From Tubulanus polymorphus (lineage: Eukaryota > Nemertea > Palaeonemertea > Tubulaniformes > Tubulanidae), in NCBI RefSeq assembly GCF_964204645.1, contig NC_134026.1:7192001-7256000 (forward strand): 64,000 bases of DNA. The letters run 5' to 3'. This document shows, piece by piece, positions 1 through 12,777 of this stretch. Numbering within the stretch: position 1 is the stretch's first letter; every line of letters begins with the position of its first letter. The notes under the pieces were generated by a model. That model was not told the origin of the DNA and did no database searches. It worked only from the letters and a program-made list of their open reading frames with translations. The position numbers and the translations under genes are program-made.

Positions 1-1327
1 CGCAAAGAGGTAAGAAATTACAAGTCTATTCTTACAGGGTTTTGCAAGTTTGAGCTTCCCAGGTTTGAGTTTAATATTTTCTAAGAGAAGACAAGTCTTA
101 ATAAATAAAGGCCTTAAGCATTAGCTGTGGACGGTTAAATCAGAATAATCTCTTAATTTCATTTCAAATTCGGCAATAAAGGCTTTTAAAAATTTAATTT
201 CTATCACTCTCTTGTATACAATAGAATTTCACCGTTGACAATAATCGTGAGTTGGGGCTTGTTTCAGATATGATACAACATGTCTCACAGGGTTTTTATA
301 GTTATACAATGCCCCCAGTTAGTAGAATATTTTGGTTCGTTATTCAAATTGATCTTCAAAAAAATTGGCAGTTTATAGTAGATAGAACCCACAATAAAAA
401 GAAAAAAACTATCTTGTAGCTTAACGTTTCAACTCAATTCTATGAGCCATTTTAAAAAACAGTTAATGTTAATGTTGGCAGTTAATGTTTAGACTCCATT
501 CTCAGAGAATTTTCAATAACGAAGACAGTTGATGTTCTGACTCAATTCTTTGAGCTATTTCAAAAACTTAGAGAGTAGTGACGTTTAGAGACTCAACTCT
601 ATGAGCCATATTCAAAACTAAGAGCAAAAGTAATTCCCTCATATAAGCACTTATGAGAATTTCAAGACCCTCAGAGAACGCAACTGGGAGAGTAAATTAC
701 TCTTGTTTATTTTTTTTCTCATTTCGATTTGAACAAATTGATTGGAATATTTCCTGTATTATTAAATGTATGGATTTTTTCCAATGTAAACACACTGCCT
801 GAGTGATATTTTGACCAGCTGTTTGTGGTGTGAGTGCTGTGAGATTAGCTGTAGTTTATCGTTCGCTGTTGTTGCGATCAGCTGTTCTCACATTGTCGTC
901 TGCGGTGTACATATGAATGATATACACTCGATTACAGTATGAGTGACTGGTTCTCCTCACTCTATCTGTGTTACTCGCTGTAACTGCAACAGAATTGTGT
1001 AATAATCACTGAAATCAGAGAATTATTACGTACATGTCTATTGCAGTGAAGACAAACTAACTGGGTGGTATATAACTGTTCATCAATGTTTAAGGATTAC
1101 TGCTTTAATTGTCTATGGATTTCTGTTGTAACAACACTGGGACAGACTTTAATTGTTAATTGGTTATTAGGGAATGAAAGACCTTGCACACAGGACACCA
1201 GTACCGTGTGCATTTCAGCACACGTTTCATGACAATTGTCGTTAGTGTTTTTCGCACGAAGGTCAGATTTCAGTAAACATTCATTCACAGCGGACTGGCA
1301 ACACGAGACTAAGTTTAATTTCGAAAT
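1..1327. other. Upstream non-coding region
   Basis: No convincing coding sequence is visible. Between about 425 and 615 a short degenerate motif resembling CTCAATTCTATGAGCCATTT recurs roughly every 50-60 bases, and related copies occur near 25,495 and 25,595, so it is a dispersed rather than local repeat. The right end is presumably the promoter and 5' UTR of the TBC gene that begins at 1328. An in-frame stop (TAA at 1316) lies 12 bases before its ATG. Confidence 0.4.
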
Positions 1328-4300
1328 ATGATATGTCGCGTTATCGGAAACGTTTATTTGCCGATAGAACGAAAAACGGAAAAACGCAAATCGAAAAACG
1401 CGATCGATTTTAAGCCGGAAGAATGGGCGATAATTGAAGCGGACGAAGAAACGAAATCACAACCCGAAATCGAAATTATTACAACAAAATGTTTACGAAA
1501 TCTTAAATACAAAATGGAGGCGTCGAACAATAGTGGTAAAAAGTTCACGGTCGATCAGCAGGTGAATAACGATATTTTAGACGGATATTTGAAATTCGAG
1601 GAAGATTTCGAAAGTAACAAACACGAACATTGCGGAGACGTAGTTAGTCGTTATATCCATAACCGCGGCCGGATTCGACCGGTTTATACCGTTAGATTAC
1701 AGCGAAATCTGCCCCTGAAAGAATCGGCCACGACTGCCCTGATCTGGTCTCGAGATACCGACGACGAATCCCGTCGTAGAATACGAAATGACGATGTGAG
1801 TGAAAGTACGTGTGAACTTTCGATAAACCGTCGAAAACCTGAAATACTACACGAAAGCGAGGGCAAAATATTGATGCCGGTCGCGAGATTCGTGCGGAAG
1901 TTTTTCTCCCTGAAAGTCGACGAAATATCGAGCAGTTTCAGCGATATGCGACGAGATATCGACGTCAGAGTCGACGAGATACGAGAAACGGCGAGAGGTT
2001 TATTGGATTTAAACGAGAAACAGAAGGCAGGATTAGACGAGGGACGATCCGTGAGGAGGATGTTTATCGATATGGTTACTACAGGTAACAGTGTCTCACT
2101 TTCTTAACGAAGACGGATGACTAAATACCTTTGGTAGAATTATGATCAGTTACTAATTACGACCGTCTCATTCTCAGTGATTTCAACTATTCAGTGAAAT
2201 TAGTTACTAATGATGATGACTTTCTCATTCTCGATAACTTTGACAATTCAGTAAAATTATGATTCGTTTCTGATGAAGATCTTCTCATCCTCAATGACTT
2301 CAACAATTCAGTGAAATTATGATCAGTTACTAATTACGACCGTCTCATTCTCAGTGATTTCAACTATTCTGTAAAATTAGTTACTAATGATGATGACTTT
2401 CTCATTCTCGATAACTTTGACAATTCAGTAAAATTATGATTAGTTTCTGATGACGATCTTCTCATCCTCAATGACTTCAACAATTCAGTGAAATTATGAT
2501 CAGTTACTAATTAACGACCGTCTCATTCTCAGTGATTTCAACTATTCTGTAAAATTAGTTACTAATGATGATGACTTTCTCATTCTCGATAACTTTGACA
2601 ATTCAGTAAAATTATGATTAGTTTCTGATGACGATCTTCTCATCCTCAATGACTTCAACAATTCAGTGAAATTATGATCACTTACTAATTAACGACCGTC
2701 TCATTCTCAGTGATTTCAACTATTCAGTAGAATTAGTTACTAATGATGATGACTTTCTCATTCTCGATAACTTTGACTATTCAGTAAAATTATGATTCGT
2801 TTCTGATGAAGGTCTTCTCATCCTCAATGACTTCAACAATTCAGTGAAATTATGATCAGTTGCTAATTACGACCGTCTCATTCTCAGTGATTTCAACTAT
2901 TCAGTGAAATTAGTTACTAATGATGATGACTTTCTCATTCTCAATAACTTTGACAATTCAGTAAAATTTTGATTAGTTTCTGATGAAGATCTTCTCATCC
3001 TCAATGACTTCAACAATTCAGTGAAATTATGTTGAGTTACTAATGACGACATTCTCGTTGTCAATAACTTTTGACAATTGGGTAAAGCTATGATGACCAT
3101 CTCATTCTCGATGACTTCAACAATGCAGTAATATTACGTTTAGTTCCTAATGACAAACTTCTCATTCTCAATAACTATAAAGATTCAGTAAAATTATTAT
3201 TGTTGGTAAATAGGATGAACTGATTCTCGATGGAGTCTAGAAGGAATCATTCGTCGATTCATCGTAGACATATTTCGTGGTATAGAAATCATAATAGAAT
3301 TATTGTAAAGCAGATTCCAGTAATGACGTATTTGAGGTTGAGCGAATGTGACACTCCTCTCTGACACCTGCTGCATAACACTTCATTTATCATCCAACTG
3401 AAATATACATGTGTTACAGCTTCAAGCATGGACAAATATTTTGTGTGATTATTGTGAAACATTCGATGTCGGGATTCGTGATATCTCGCCCTGGATACCC
3501 TACACCCGAACCCCGGGCCACTCCACCCCTAAAATTGTCTTTTTTATTTTAATGTATCCTGATAAGAAAATAACGAAAGCCGAAGTGCTTGAAATACGGA
3601 CATCGACTTACCTCGGAAGACAGGCCGTGTCTGTTACAAGATTCTGTACTGATTAGCCAAATAAGGGGTCGGCCGACCGTGGTGTATGAGAGTTATACGT
3701 ACACGAATAATCAATATATTGGATTTGTGAACATGCTGAAGTTATGTTAAATGTCTTTATAATTTAAGGTGGAGATGAATGTAAAACGCAAGAAATGGTT
3801 AGTCAATTGTTAGAAGATGCGATGGAAAGCGAAGTTCACAGTAAAATTGATCATATTGACTACAGGTAATACCTCAATAATTCCGAGCAAATTAAAAAAG
3901 AGTCTTGAGGCCTAGTGGCGCATTTGTTACTTAATCTGACAAGTCTTGATGTTAAGTTAGTTATAGAACAAAGAAGGGCTTTGACTTATCATAAGAGGCT
4001 CAGGGTATTTTCTTTTAAAATCTGACTGATCTTTGAATATTAAATTGGCAGCTATAGAAACAAATATGGTGACTGGTATAGACTGTGTTTAGCTGATTCC
4101 TGGAGACTGTACTTATGATCGTATTTTCTTTGTATTTCGCAGCTCTAAAGAATGCGATCGCTACGGTTTCTATAAACCCATGTTCGACCTGGAAGACGAT
4201 GCAGTTTTAGCTCGCGCGAAGCAGTTAGAACGGAACGCCGATGAAATCACAAAAACAATCACGGTAAGCTTATCGCTTATCTCTGATTCTTCGGGTCTAC

Positions 4301-7300
4301 CAAAAAATTTTGAAATCAGTTGATTATCAGTTTTTCGGTGCCTTCAACGCTTCACCCAATAATTGCTTTAAATTCTTGAAGAAGTTAATTTTTCATTTTA
4401 TTCACCTAGTAAAATTGCAAAACTGATGATATACAGTAATTAACACCAGAAATTTGTGGGGCACTCAAATAACCACCTTGTAGTGTAATGGAGTGCCGAG
4501 TTATAGATATTGTCCCATGAATAAAAACCCAGAGTAGATTTGTAGAAAAAGTTTATTTCCTAACGGTTTCGAGGTTAAAACTAAACCTCATCTTCAGGGG
4601 AACAAAAAAAAATTATACAAATCTACTGTGGGTTTTTATTCGTTAACTATACTGAGATTTAGATCAGTTCACTACAGTCATTGTCATCTCTTTGTCAACA
4701 TTGACACTTAATCATTTCATTCTCTGCTCATGAGAATTCAGTTTTCATTGCAGCAATTGCTCAGATTGGTTTAATTAGAATAATTGGACGTATTTAAAAA
4801 CCTGATTCATATCACTTCAACTAATTGTATCTACCGGGTATATCTATGAAATTGAATTGTTAGGTATGATTTGAAAAGCTGCAATTTTCCATTGAATGCC
4901 TGGATAAATCAACTGAAATCGACTTCAAAATTTTGGTATTGATCAAACCTATTCATTCAAATTTGAACATCTGATGAATTTAACTGTATATGTGGCATAT
5001 AATAACTAGAATTCATTTGTGTGTTGAATTGACACTCATGTGCAGAGCCTGAATGATAGCGTCAATACGCTTGACACATACAGTGAAAATTTGTCATTTT
5101 ATCAAGTAAAAACCCACAATTGATATTAAAACGTTTATTGCCTGATAGTTTCGGAGTTTAACTCACCTCCATCATGAGAGAAACCCTAAATGATATAATA
5201 ATGAATTACAGTAATTTAAAAGTACAGTTGTTTGATCTTAAAATAGGGATTGTCCCCGTTATTTATTTATCTGGTTGGTAAAGTTCGTTTGATTTTTCGA
5301 TTGAGTGTCCCTTACAGACCCACCACACCTGCCGGGAGCGAAACAGGGGGTTTGATTTTGAAATTGGAAATTGAAATACAGGCATAGTTGTGTGATCGGC
5401 GGTCGAGTTAACAGAATTTTTTTTTTAAACGGAGTACATAATTGGAAATTCGGTTCCGGTTCATCCAAACAGTCTTCCATTCAGTCTGAACCGGCAAGTG
5501 ACTGATTGGGAAGTACAGCTGTACCGAGTAAGGATATTACTGCAATTCATTATTCTATCATTTTGGTTTCTTTGATGGTGGAGTTTAGATAAACTCTGTA
5601 ACTGTCAGACAATAAACAGTATAATATCAACGGTGGGTTTTCACAATGGAACCTAGATACAGTGAACTTCATAGGGCCAGAAAATCTGTTGGTTATAACT
5701 GAAAGTTCGTTTTATCCAGAATAACAATTATCGAAATCTTCCTATTTTGGATAATAATCGTGTTATTGGATGTCTTGTAAACGAGGTTCCACTATACTTG
5801 TAAATTCTAAATACAAAAACTGAGATTGATAACAGTCTTCCAGTCTTGTCAAATTGTATCGACGATTTATCCAAATGACAACTTTAGATCTTGTGTGGAT
5901 TGATTCGGAAATAATGTTTAGGGCCAAAAAATAAGAGATGTCTTCAGTAATGTGATGAGCACTTAGTCAAGTGTGACTTTACCTGACTACGACCACTATT
6001 AAGAGTAGTTTCTACTCTTTTTAAGACCTCAACTACTGCCAAAAATATCAAAATATTCTCAAAATCGGAATAATTTCTTGTTCTAGTTTGATATAAAATT
6101 ACTCTCATTTGTGTTAGAAAATTACTACAATCAAGAGATATCAGACAGTCTGATCTGCTGTGTGAATATTAAAACCTGTATTTTAAAATCTGTATTTCTG
6201 GACGGTTTTGTCATATTTTCAGGATCAAGAATCTGAGACGTCCGTGAGGGTGAAGTGGGAGAATTACTTTGTTAGTTTAGGAATTAAAGAGATGACTCCG
6301 AGTCTAGAACTGAAGACTTTAATTCGCTCAGGAGTTCCATATGAATATAAAGAGAAAGTCTGGAAAGGGTAAGAGTCTGACTTCAATAATCGGAAATATG
6401 CGAGTTTATGTTGGCGCCATAGGCCTCAGGGCTGGTTGCTTAGTCGCAGCTTAGACTTACGACCAGTCCAAAACTAACTTAGTTCTATAGCCAATCTAAC
6501 AACTTACTTAGACTCTTAAGATATAGGACCACTTTCAGACTTAAGTCATGATTGTGCAACTGGCCGCGGGACCCGTTCTTCAGTGAAGTTTGACTCAAAA
6601 TAATTGGCTCTGGAGTCGAATTCTAACTGAGAACTGTGGAACCAGCTCAATTCAACACATATGAATTCAAACTACAACTTTTAACTTTCTCTTTTTTAAC
6701 TTTTGAACAAAATTTTTAAATCTCTAACTCTGTCAGAATGTAACGTACAATACTGTATGTCAGGAGGGCAAGGATTGAGTTCCTGAAGAATTGTCTAATA
6801 GTCTGTGTATTATCGTTTTAGGTGTATAAACATGAGAATTGGTAAATATAAAGAGATGTACGGACCGTGTTATTATTCAAATATTCTATCATCAAAACTC
6901 AGACAGAGTAAACACAATCCAGCCGCGAAACAGGTACCGGTTTTATTATTATATTCACAGCTTACTGTCCAGTTACACAGTTTCCTTATAGATTTGATTT
7001 CAGGTTGAAACCGCTTCTCAACAACTCTTCTCTTTTATGATAGTAAAAGAATGATAATAATCTTATCTACCGTTCTGGATTATGATTTTACAATGGTGAT
7101 ACATATGCATAATTTCAAATCGGAGGGACGCGTAAAGAAACGTATAAATGATTACAAGAGCTTCATGCAACCTTCATAGACCCAATCAAACTCTCTTTCA
7201 CACCACACACAGAAGTATCTATGAGTCAGATGGCAGAAACTAGCAAAATATTAATTAATCAATAATTGTAATAGACTGGTTTTGAATCGAAGCCTTAACT

Positions 7301-10300
7301 GTACAGCTGGGCCTTGTTGGTTATTCACGGCAAGTAATTCATTCTTTTTAATTTTTACTTCAGATCGAGCTGGATCTATTGAGAACGTTACCCAATAATA
7401 AACACTATGAGACTCTTAGTTCTGAAGGTATCCCTCGACTAAGGAGGATACTTCTAGCTTACAGTTGGCATAATCCACTAATTGGTTACTGTCAGGTATG
7501 TACAGTGTTTTCATAACTCGGTCCTCCATATATAGATATATAGATATCGCTTCAAACCTCTGTAAATCTTTAGAAATTAAAGAACTACAATTTTTAGAGT
7601 CAATGTTAATTGAGTCCTGAACCTGGATTCTCGGCTCTACTCAAGTTAAAGATCTACGTAGCTCAGATTCATACATCATTAGTAGATCTGAAAACTCTGG
7701 ACCAGGGTGTTTTTATGAAACAGATCCCAGTTCCACAGTTCTCGATCAAATTTTGACCCTAAGGTTAAATTCATTGGAAACAAACTGATTTCATCTCCTG
7801 TGTCCTGTGACATTGTTGTTCTGATTCTTTGGTATTCTTGATATGAAATATTTGGTTTGTGTTTTTGATGTAGGGTTTGAATCGATTGGTAGCTATAGCT
7901 CTGCTATTCCTCAATGAAGAAGATGCGTTCTGGTGTCTGGTTACAATAGCAGATTACATTATGCCTCAAGATTATTACAGTAAAACATTAGTCGCGTCTC
8001 AAGCTGACCAGGTAAAAATCTCGATGAAATAGTTCATTTGTGCAAGGACAGATAGACTCAGGGTCTTAGGGTGTTATTCTGTGGATTGAGCTGAAAATAC
8101 TTATGGAAGTTTTCCAAGAACCACGAATCAAGCCCATACTGTACACAAATTAGTCTATAAGTCTAGAAAAAGGATATTTTAGCTAGTTCCAAAACCACTC
8201 ATGTTGAGCATACAAAAATAAACTTTTACACAATGAATGATATCATGAAACATGAAAAATGACATCCAAAGCATCTTTAGATACACTGCAGTTCAAAAAG
8301 ACACTTAAGAAGTCAATTGTTTCAGGCACATTATAAATAATGATATTCCATCCTGTGGAGCGCATGAGAAGTGTTTCTATAGGATTTTTGCGCTATCGAA
8401 ATGCTATTTATTATTTCTATTGGCATTATGAATAACAATATGAACTAACAATAGCTACCTATATTATAAACCGTTGTGGGCACGAATCCCTAAATATCGA
8501 TAGAGTTTATGATAGCTGTGTATCTTTACAAGGGACTAACTACAGTGGAACCTCGTTGCAGCGAACTTCATGGGACCAGTAAATATGTTCGTTATATCCA
8601 GTATGAAATTAGTTAAACCTTTTTACTTTGGACGAAATTCTATATTTGTTATATCTGATGAATCGTTGTATCTGAGTTTGTTATTATGAGGTTCCACTGT
8701 ATTACTGCCCAGTACTCTCTGAATCGCCTGTGTAAGTTACTCCTGTAGAAAGAAATACCTTTAATCAGCTAGAGTTAATATTGTGTATTCTGTATTATTT
8801 GCAGCGAGTTTTGAAAGATTTGTTAGCGGAGAAGTTGCCTAGAATCGACGGTCACCTCGAACAGTTAGAGGTTGATGTTACGCTGTTCACATTCAACTGG
8901 TTCCTCACAATCTACGTAGATAACATTCCAGCGGAAACATTCCTCAGAATATGGGATGCTTTTCTCTATGAAGGTCGCAAGGTAGATTTTGTCTTCTGGA
9001 GCCAGTTCGGCAAATCACTGATGAAACACTCTTGAGTCTGTGTAGTAATAATAAGATAGAACATCCCCACTCAGAAAGAAAAAGGTCCAAATTGGTTTCC
9101 TTTAGTGACTGGTAGCGCTAAGTTACCTTAAGATATAGTTGAAACATCAAAGACAAATCATTAGCCAGGGGCGTTGGAAGCAATTTTTGATTGCCGCAGC
9201 CAAATGCTGATTTTGGACAGGTTTTAAATATTGCATCGGCGAATTTACTTAATTTCTTCAAAAATGTGGTATTCAAAGAAAAAAAAATGTCATTAGTAAA
9301 TTATTGCCGCGGCTTTTGCCGCTGCAGTCGCTGCACTTCCAACGCCACTGTTAGCACTAAAGAAAACCCTCTCAGATTCGTTCCTCTCTGAATGTTGGAT
9401 CTTTTCTGTATATTTTCTGGGTAAAATTTCACTCTACAGTTATAGGATTGTAAATTAACTAATCTTAACTCTTCATAGTCTCTGATAATGAACTCTGACA
9501 TTATCGCGTTGATATTTGTTTCAGGTTTTATTTCGTTTCGCAATCGCGTTTTTCAAATATTGTGAAGATGAAATTCTCGCTCAGCGCGATCAGTTGATGG
9601 CTCATAATTTCTTGCGGAATATGGGAGAAAGAATGACGGACACGCGACGTTTGACACAGGTACGAACAAATAATTAGTGGGGATTCAATTAAATCTCAAA
9701 TATGAAATTTTTATTTATGCCCTTTCGTCAGAAAGCTGTTTGTAAATTTTCGTCAAACTTCGTCGTCTTTAAACCCAGTAAAAATACTGTCCTTGGTTCT
9801 TTCAATAACGTAAACAATGTAATTATAGACTGGTTATAAGACAGCGAGTACATTGACCGACCATGAAACCTAAACCTTCAAATCAGCCCCCCATGCGTGC
9901 ATGCATTATACAGTTTCGTGCTTCATAGCTCTTATGGCGTAGACCCAAAAACTATGATAATTCGCGTCAGTGGTTGAATGGTTTTTGGCATTCGTTTTTA
10001 TTGCAGATTGCGTTCCATGACTTAAATCCTTTCCCGATGAGAAACATAAACAATAAACGTAACGTTCATTTGATACAAGTTCGGGTGAGTGACACTTTTC
10101 AATTTTACAGTTTTTGATTAACATTTTAGAATCTATGGTTGAGAGGTTTGACATAATTGGATATATTTTCCGTAATATATTTAATAACCCTAGTGTGTAA
10201 TGAACATTTCAACAGTTGATGATATGAAAAATTTATTTTTCTGAGAGTTTTGAGATTTAAATCCCATCTATTCCTCAACAAAACAGTAATGAATGTTAAT

Positions 10301-10616
10301 TATTGTTTCTCTGAAGATGAGATTAAGATAGATTCTGAAAATTTTAGAAAACAGGTACACTACAGTATTGAGATCATAGATTGGTGGATGTTCATTTCTT
10401 TTCTCTATCGAGAATACATCAGTTCATATCCACCAGAATATCAGGATTTACAGGGTACATCTCTCTTTGTAGAAATGGATGTTAATTTAGTGAATGTTAT
10501 TTATAATATTTCAGGGTGAATTAGAGGAACTCGATGCGTTGAGGGAGGATTTCCGTACGACGCATAAAGATTCACATTATAATGATGACAACTGGTTGGA
10601 TGATGACGACGATTAA
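1328..10616 (+). CDS. TBC1D2-like: TBC1D2-like Rab GTPase-activating protein, 11 exons
   Basis: Exons inferred from GT-AG sites with matching phases: 1328-2084, 3769-3865, 4143-4263, 6223-6368, 6822-6933, 7364-7495, 7874-8011, 8805-8981, 9525-9659, 10007-10084, 10515-10616, giving 664 residues. Proteins with a TBC domain stimulate GTP hydrolysis by Rab GTPases in membrane trafficking; TBC1D2 (Armus) acts on Rab7. The TBC domain covers about residues 360-585. Both catalytic fingers are present: Arg418 in IELDLLRT and Gln455 in IGYCQG, so the protein should be an active GAP. The YGF motif before the domain and the C-terminal helix (AFHDLNPFPMRN, then a Glu/Leu-rich stretch) match TBC1D2/TBC1D2B. 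The tail is acidic (DDDDD). The first 252 residues come from one exon, are charged and partly helical, and show no PH domain, which TBC1D2 proteins normally carry. Either this is a short isoform or PH exons lie further upstream. The family call is firm; the N-terminus is less certain. Confidence 0.88.
2120..3215. repeat. Minisatellite, 177-bp higher-order unit of three 59-bp monomers
   Basis: Located in intron 1 of the TBC gene. The phrase TTATGATCAGTTACTAATTA recurs at about 2141, 2318, 2495, 2673 and 2851, then degenerates near 3028, so the period is 177-178. Each unit holds three related monomers of about 59 bp ending in CAATTCAGT(G/A)AAATTATGAT. Monomers at the same position in successive units are more alike than neighbouring monomers, which is the mark of a higher-order repeat. 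The right end decays gradually. Confidence 0.9.
4527..5180. repeat. Dispersed repeat pieces with AAAAACCCA and TTTCGGAGTT motifs
   Basis: In intron 3 of the TBC gene. Around 4527-4640 AAAACCCAGAGTAGATTTGT is followed by CCTAACGGTTTCGAGG and CTCATCTTCAGGGG, and then by an inverted copy of the first motif near 4615. A second piece lies at 5107-5180. Related pieces lie near 35,220-35,290 and 48,540-48,715, so this looks like an old dispersed element. Its class is not recognised. Confidence 0.5.
5644..5793. mobile_element. Degenerate pogo/Tigger-like MITE
   Basis: The ends resemble CAGTGGAACCTCG and its inverse, but both have decayed. The internal text, with AACTTCATAGGGCCAG near 5665, matches the better preserved copy at 8543-8699. 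It has no coding capacity. It lies in intron 3 of the TBC gene. Confidence 0.55.
8543..8699. mobile_element. Pogo/Tigger-like MITE, 157 bp, TA flanked
   Basis: It begins CAGTGGAACCTCG and ends with the inverse, GAGGTTCCACTG. A TA dinucleotide lies directly outside each end, the expected target duplication for Tc1/mariner/pogo elements. The CAGTGGAACCTCG terminus is typical of pogo/Tigger elements. Non-autonomous, in intron 7 of the TBC gene. Confidence 0.8.
9166..9350. mobile_element. hAT-like MITE with 5-bp target duplication (copy 1)
   Basis: 185 bp bounded by CAGGGGCGTTGGAAG and the inverted CTTCCAACGCCACTG. TTAGC lies immediately outside both ends, a clean 5-bp target duplication. A second copy with a different flank is at 22,008-22,212. 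CAG...CTG termini with a GGGGCG core suggest the hAT superfamily, where a minority of groups use 5-bp duplications. No coding capacity. Confidence 0.75.
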
Positions 10617-12777
10617 AGAATGGGAGATGGGAAAGGTGTGAAAGTGTGATTACAATGAAGATGTGTGTGGATGCGTGAAATATGTATTATTTCTATGTAG
10701 ATTTGAATAATTAGAAGAAGAATTTTGTAAAATAATGTAAAATATATTCATGTTGCTGGTGATCGATTAAGATAGAGTCAGGTAAAAATCAGAAACATTT
10801 AACTTAAGATTTTTGTACTTATTTCAATCTTATCCGAGAACGTTTTACTTACATGTATGTATCAGTTGAGCTTTTTAAGATTTAGGATTAGGGTAAGACT
10901 TGACTGTTTTAAAAATAGATTCGAACTCCGAAGAATTATCTTAAGATGCGATCGCACAAACGTTTTTGAAGAGTTCCAGATGAGGCCAGGGTCACACTGG
11001 TGCCAAGTTTGGCTCGAGCCTGATCGCGGCTTCATTATTTGACTCAGGCAAAATTTGACTCGTTTCTGGGCTGGGCTGAATCAACTGTGTGTGATCACCA
11101 TCCTAATTGTCTCGTGTGGAACTATGTCGGGTTGAATGGTATCTGTGTTAATCTAGTTGGACATGAATCAAGTGTAAATACAACAGACAAATCATCAATC
11201 TAATTGTTATCTATGGAACTATTGTAGCTCTAGTCTGGTCTTCAAAATTGTACAATCATTTCATGCAATCTGATTTACAGTCAAGAGATACTGAAAGCAT
11301 TTGTTTATTTATGTTGCTATGTTAAACTTAAAATTTTATATGATGTTTCGATTCAAATCTGTTTGAATTCATGAAAGTATTTTCGTTGTAAGATTCCTTG
11401 TTATGACTTTGCGTTTAGGTTTGATTTAATGGATCTTCATTAAAAAAATGGAATTAGGATGATGTAGGCCTATATTAATTGAGAATTTGCCAGAAATCCG
11501 GTAAAACTTTGGTATTCTGCGCTGTAAGGAGGTTATGTACGGATTGTTTCCGTGTTGTCAGGGTCCATTCTAAGCACTTGTCCGATTGCCCGAGACAAGT
11601 ATATTATCATTAGGGCAAGTAGGTTATCGTTATCACTTCTCCCCAGGCTAGTGTGTTTTTATATCTCGAAGCCATTTCCCAATCGATACATCAGTTGGAC
11701 CGCCTGTGTAGGGCAAGTGGATATTTGAGGGGGCAAGTAAAATTTCAGATATACTTGCCCCCCGGGCAAGTGGTTTTTATTCCTTAGATCGGCCCCTGGT
11801 TGTCCGTTGAATGGCCGCCATTCTTACTTCAGTTAGCCGCTGTCAATTTTGGCACTGTGACATCATGTATATAACCTCTAGGTGGCACTTTGCCCATTAT
11901 GTGTAATGATTATGGCTATGTGCCCAATATATTATGGCTAGGTGCCTGATGGCTGTATGTATTCTATCAACATCACTGTGTGCAATGTTTATATACTCTG
12001 TATTATATTAATGTTTAAAATTATGACCAGTTACGAATGGTTATTTCCAAAAATGGTCTCAAGTCTGGACTCTGTGACAACGTCAAAGCCCAGTCTCATA
12101 AATAATTCTAACTCACTCCAGATGAAAGTAAATTGAATTAATCAAATATCAGGTTGATTTCTAAAACTGCAGAAACTGAAGATATGGTTTATCTCCTTCC
12201 CAATTAAAACTCTTCACCTAATTTGCTACTTGAAAAAACTCGAGTTTTCAAATTAAAGTTTTTTTTAACCCTCATTTGAAGTAGTTTTGAAATTGTATAA
12301 AAACTTGAACATGTATTACTGATAAATGGTGCTTCATGTGAATTATTATTCATTCTAGTCTTTCAATAAAAACATGAATTCATTGAAATTTTGCTGTAAA
12401 ATGGTAAAATCGTTTTACAATCAAAAACAAAGCGAAAACAGATTGAAATAAAAACAAATATTAATGAATTTTTGAACGTATTTACAATTTTATTGTTGAA
12501 AGAATAACGTGAAATTAACACTGAGTAAAACTGACAATCATCAGCAGAACTGACAATCACCAAAAGGATTGGCAATCAACAGAACTGACAATCATTAGCA
12601 GGATTTTCTGGTTGTTTCTACATGTTCATGTCTCTGGAACGAGCACGAAGGCAGAGCCTTTTCAGCAGTTTAAGTTTAAAGTTGACTTCAAAGTTATCTT
12701 CTAATCAAAAATGAACTAACTGAATTCAGCTAAGAACCATGGAACCAGTCTGCTGGTGTGTTGAGTCTGATATATCA
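10617..12777. other. Intergenic region between TBC and SAM genes
   Basis: No coding sequence is supported. The left part is presumably the 3' UTR of the TBC gene, although no AATAAA was seen close by. A dispersed repeat rich in GGGCAAGT lies at about 11,570-11,790. Near 12,535-12,600 the motif GACAATCA recurs next to CAGAACT or CAGGATT. TTTATT at 12,489-12,494 is AATAAA on the minus strand and suits the 3' end of the SAM gene. Confidence 0.4.
11570..11790 (+). repeat. Dispersed repeat with multiple GGGCAAGT motifs (copy 1)
   Basis: Contains at least four GGGCAAGT motifs plus inverted forms such as ACTTGCCC, and ends in TTCCTTAGATCGGCCC. A copy in opposite orientation lies at about 37,240-37,480 and shares both the spacing of the motifs and the terminal sequence. 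Element class not recognised. Confidence 0.65.

Noticed and set aside
9191-9391. 66-codon frame in TBC intron 8
   Set aside because: Lies on the hAT-like MITE; the related copy at 22,033 gives a similar chance frame.
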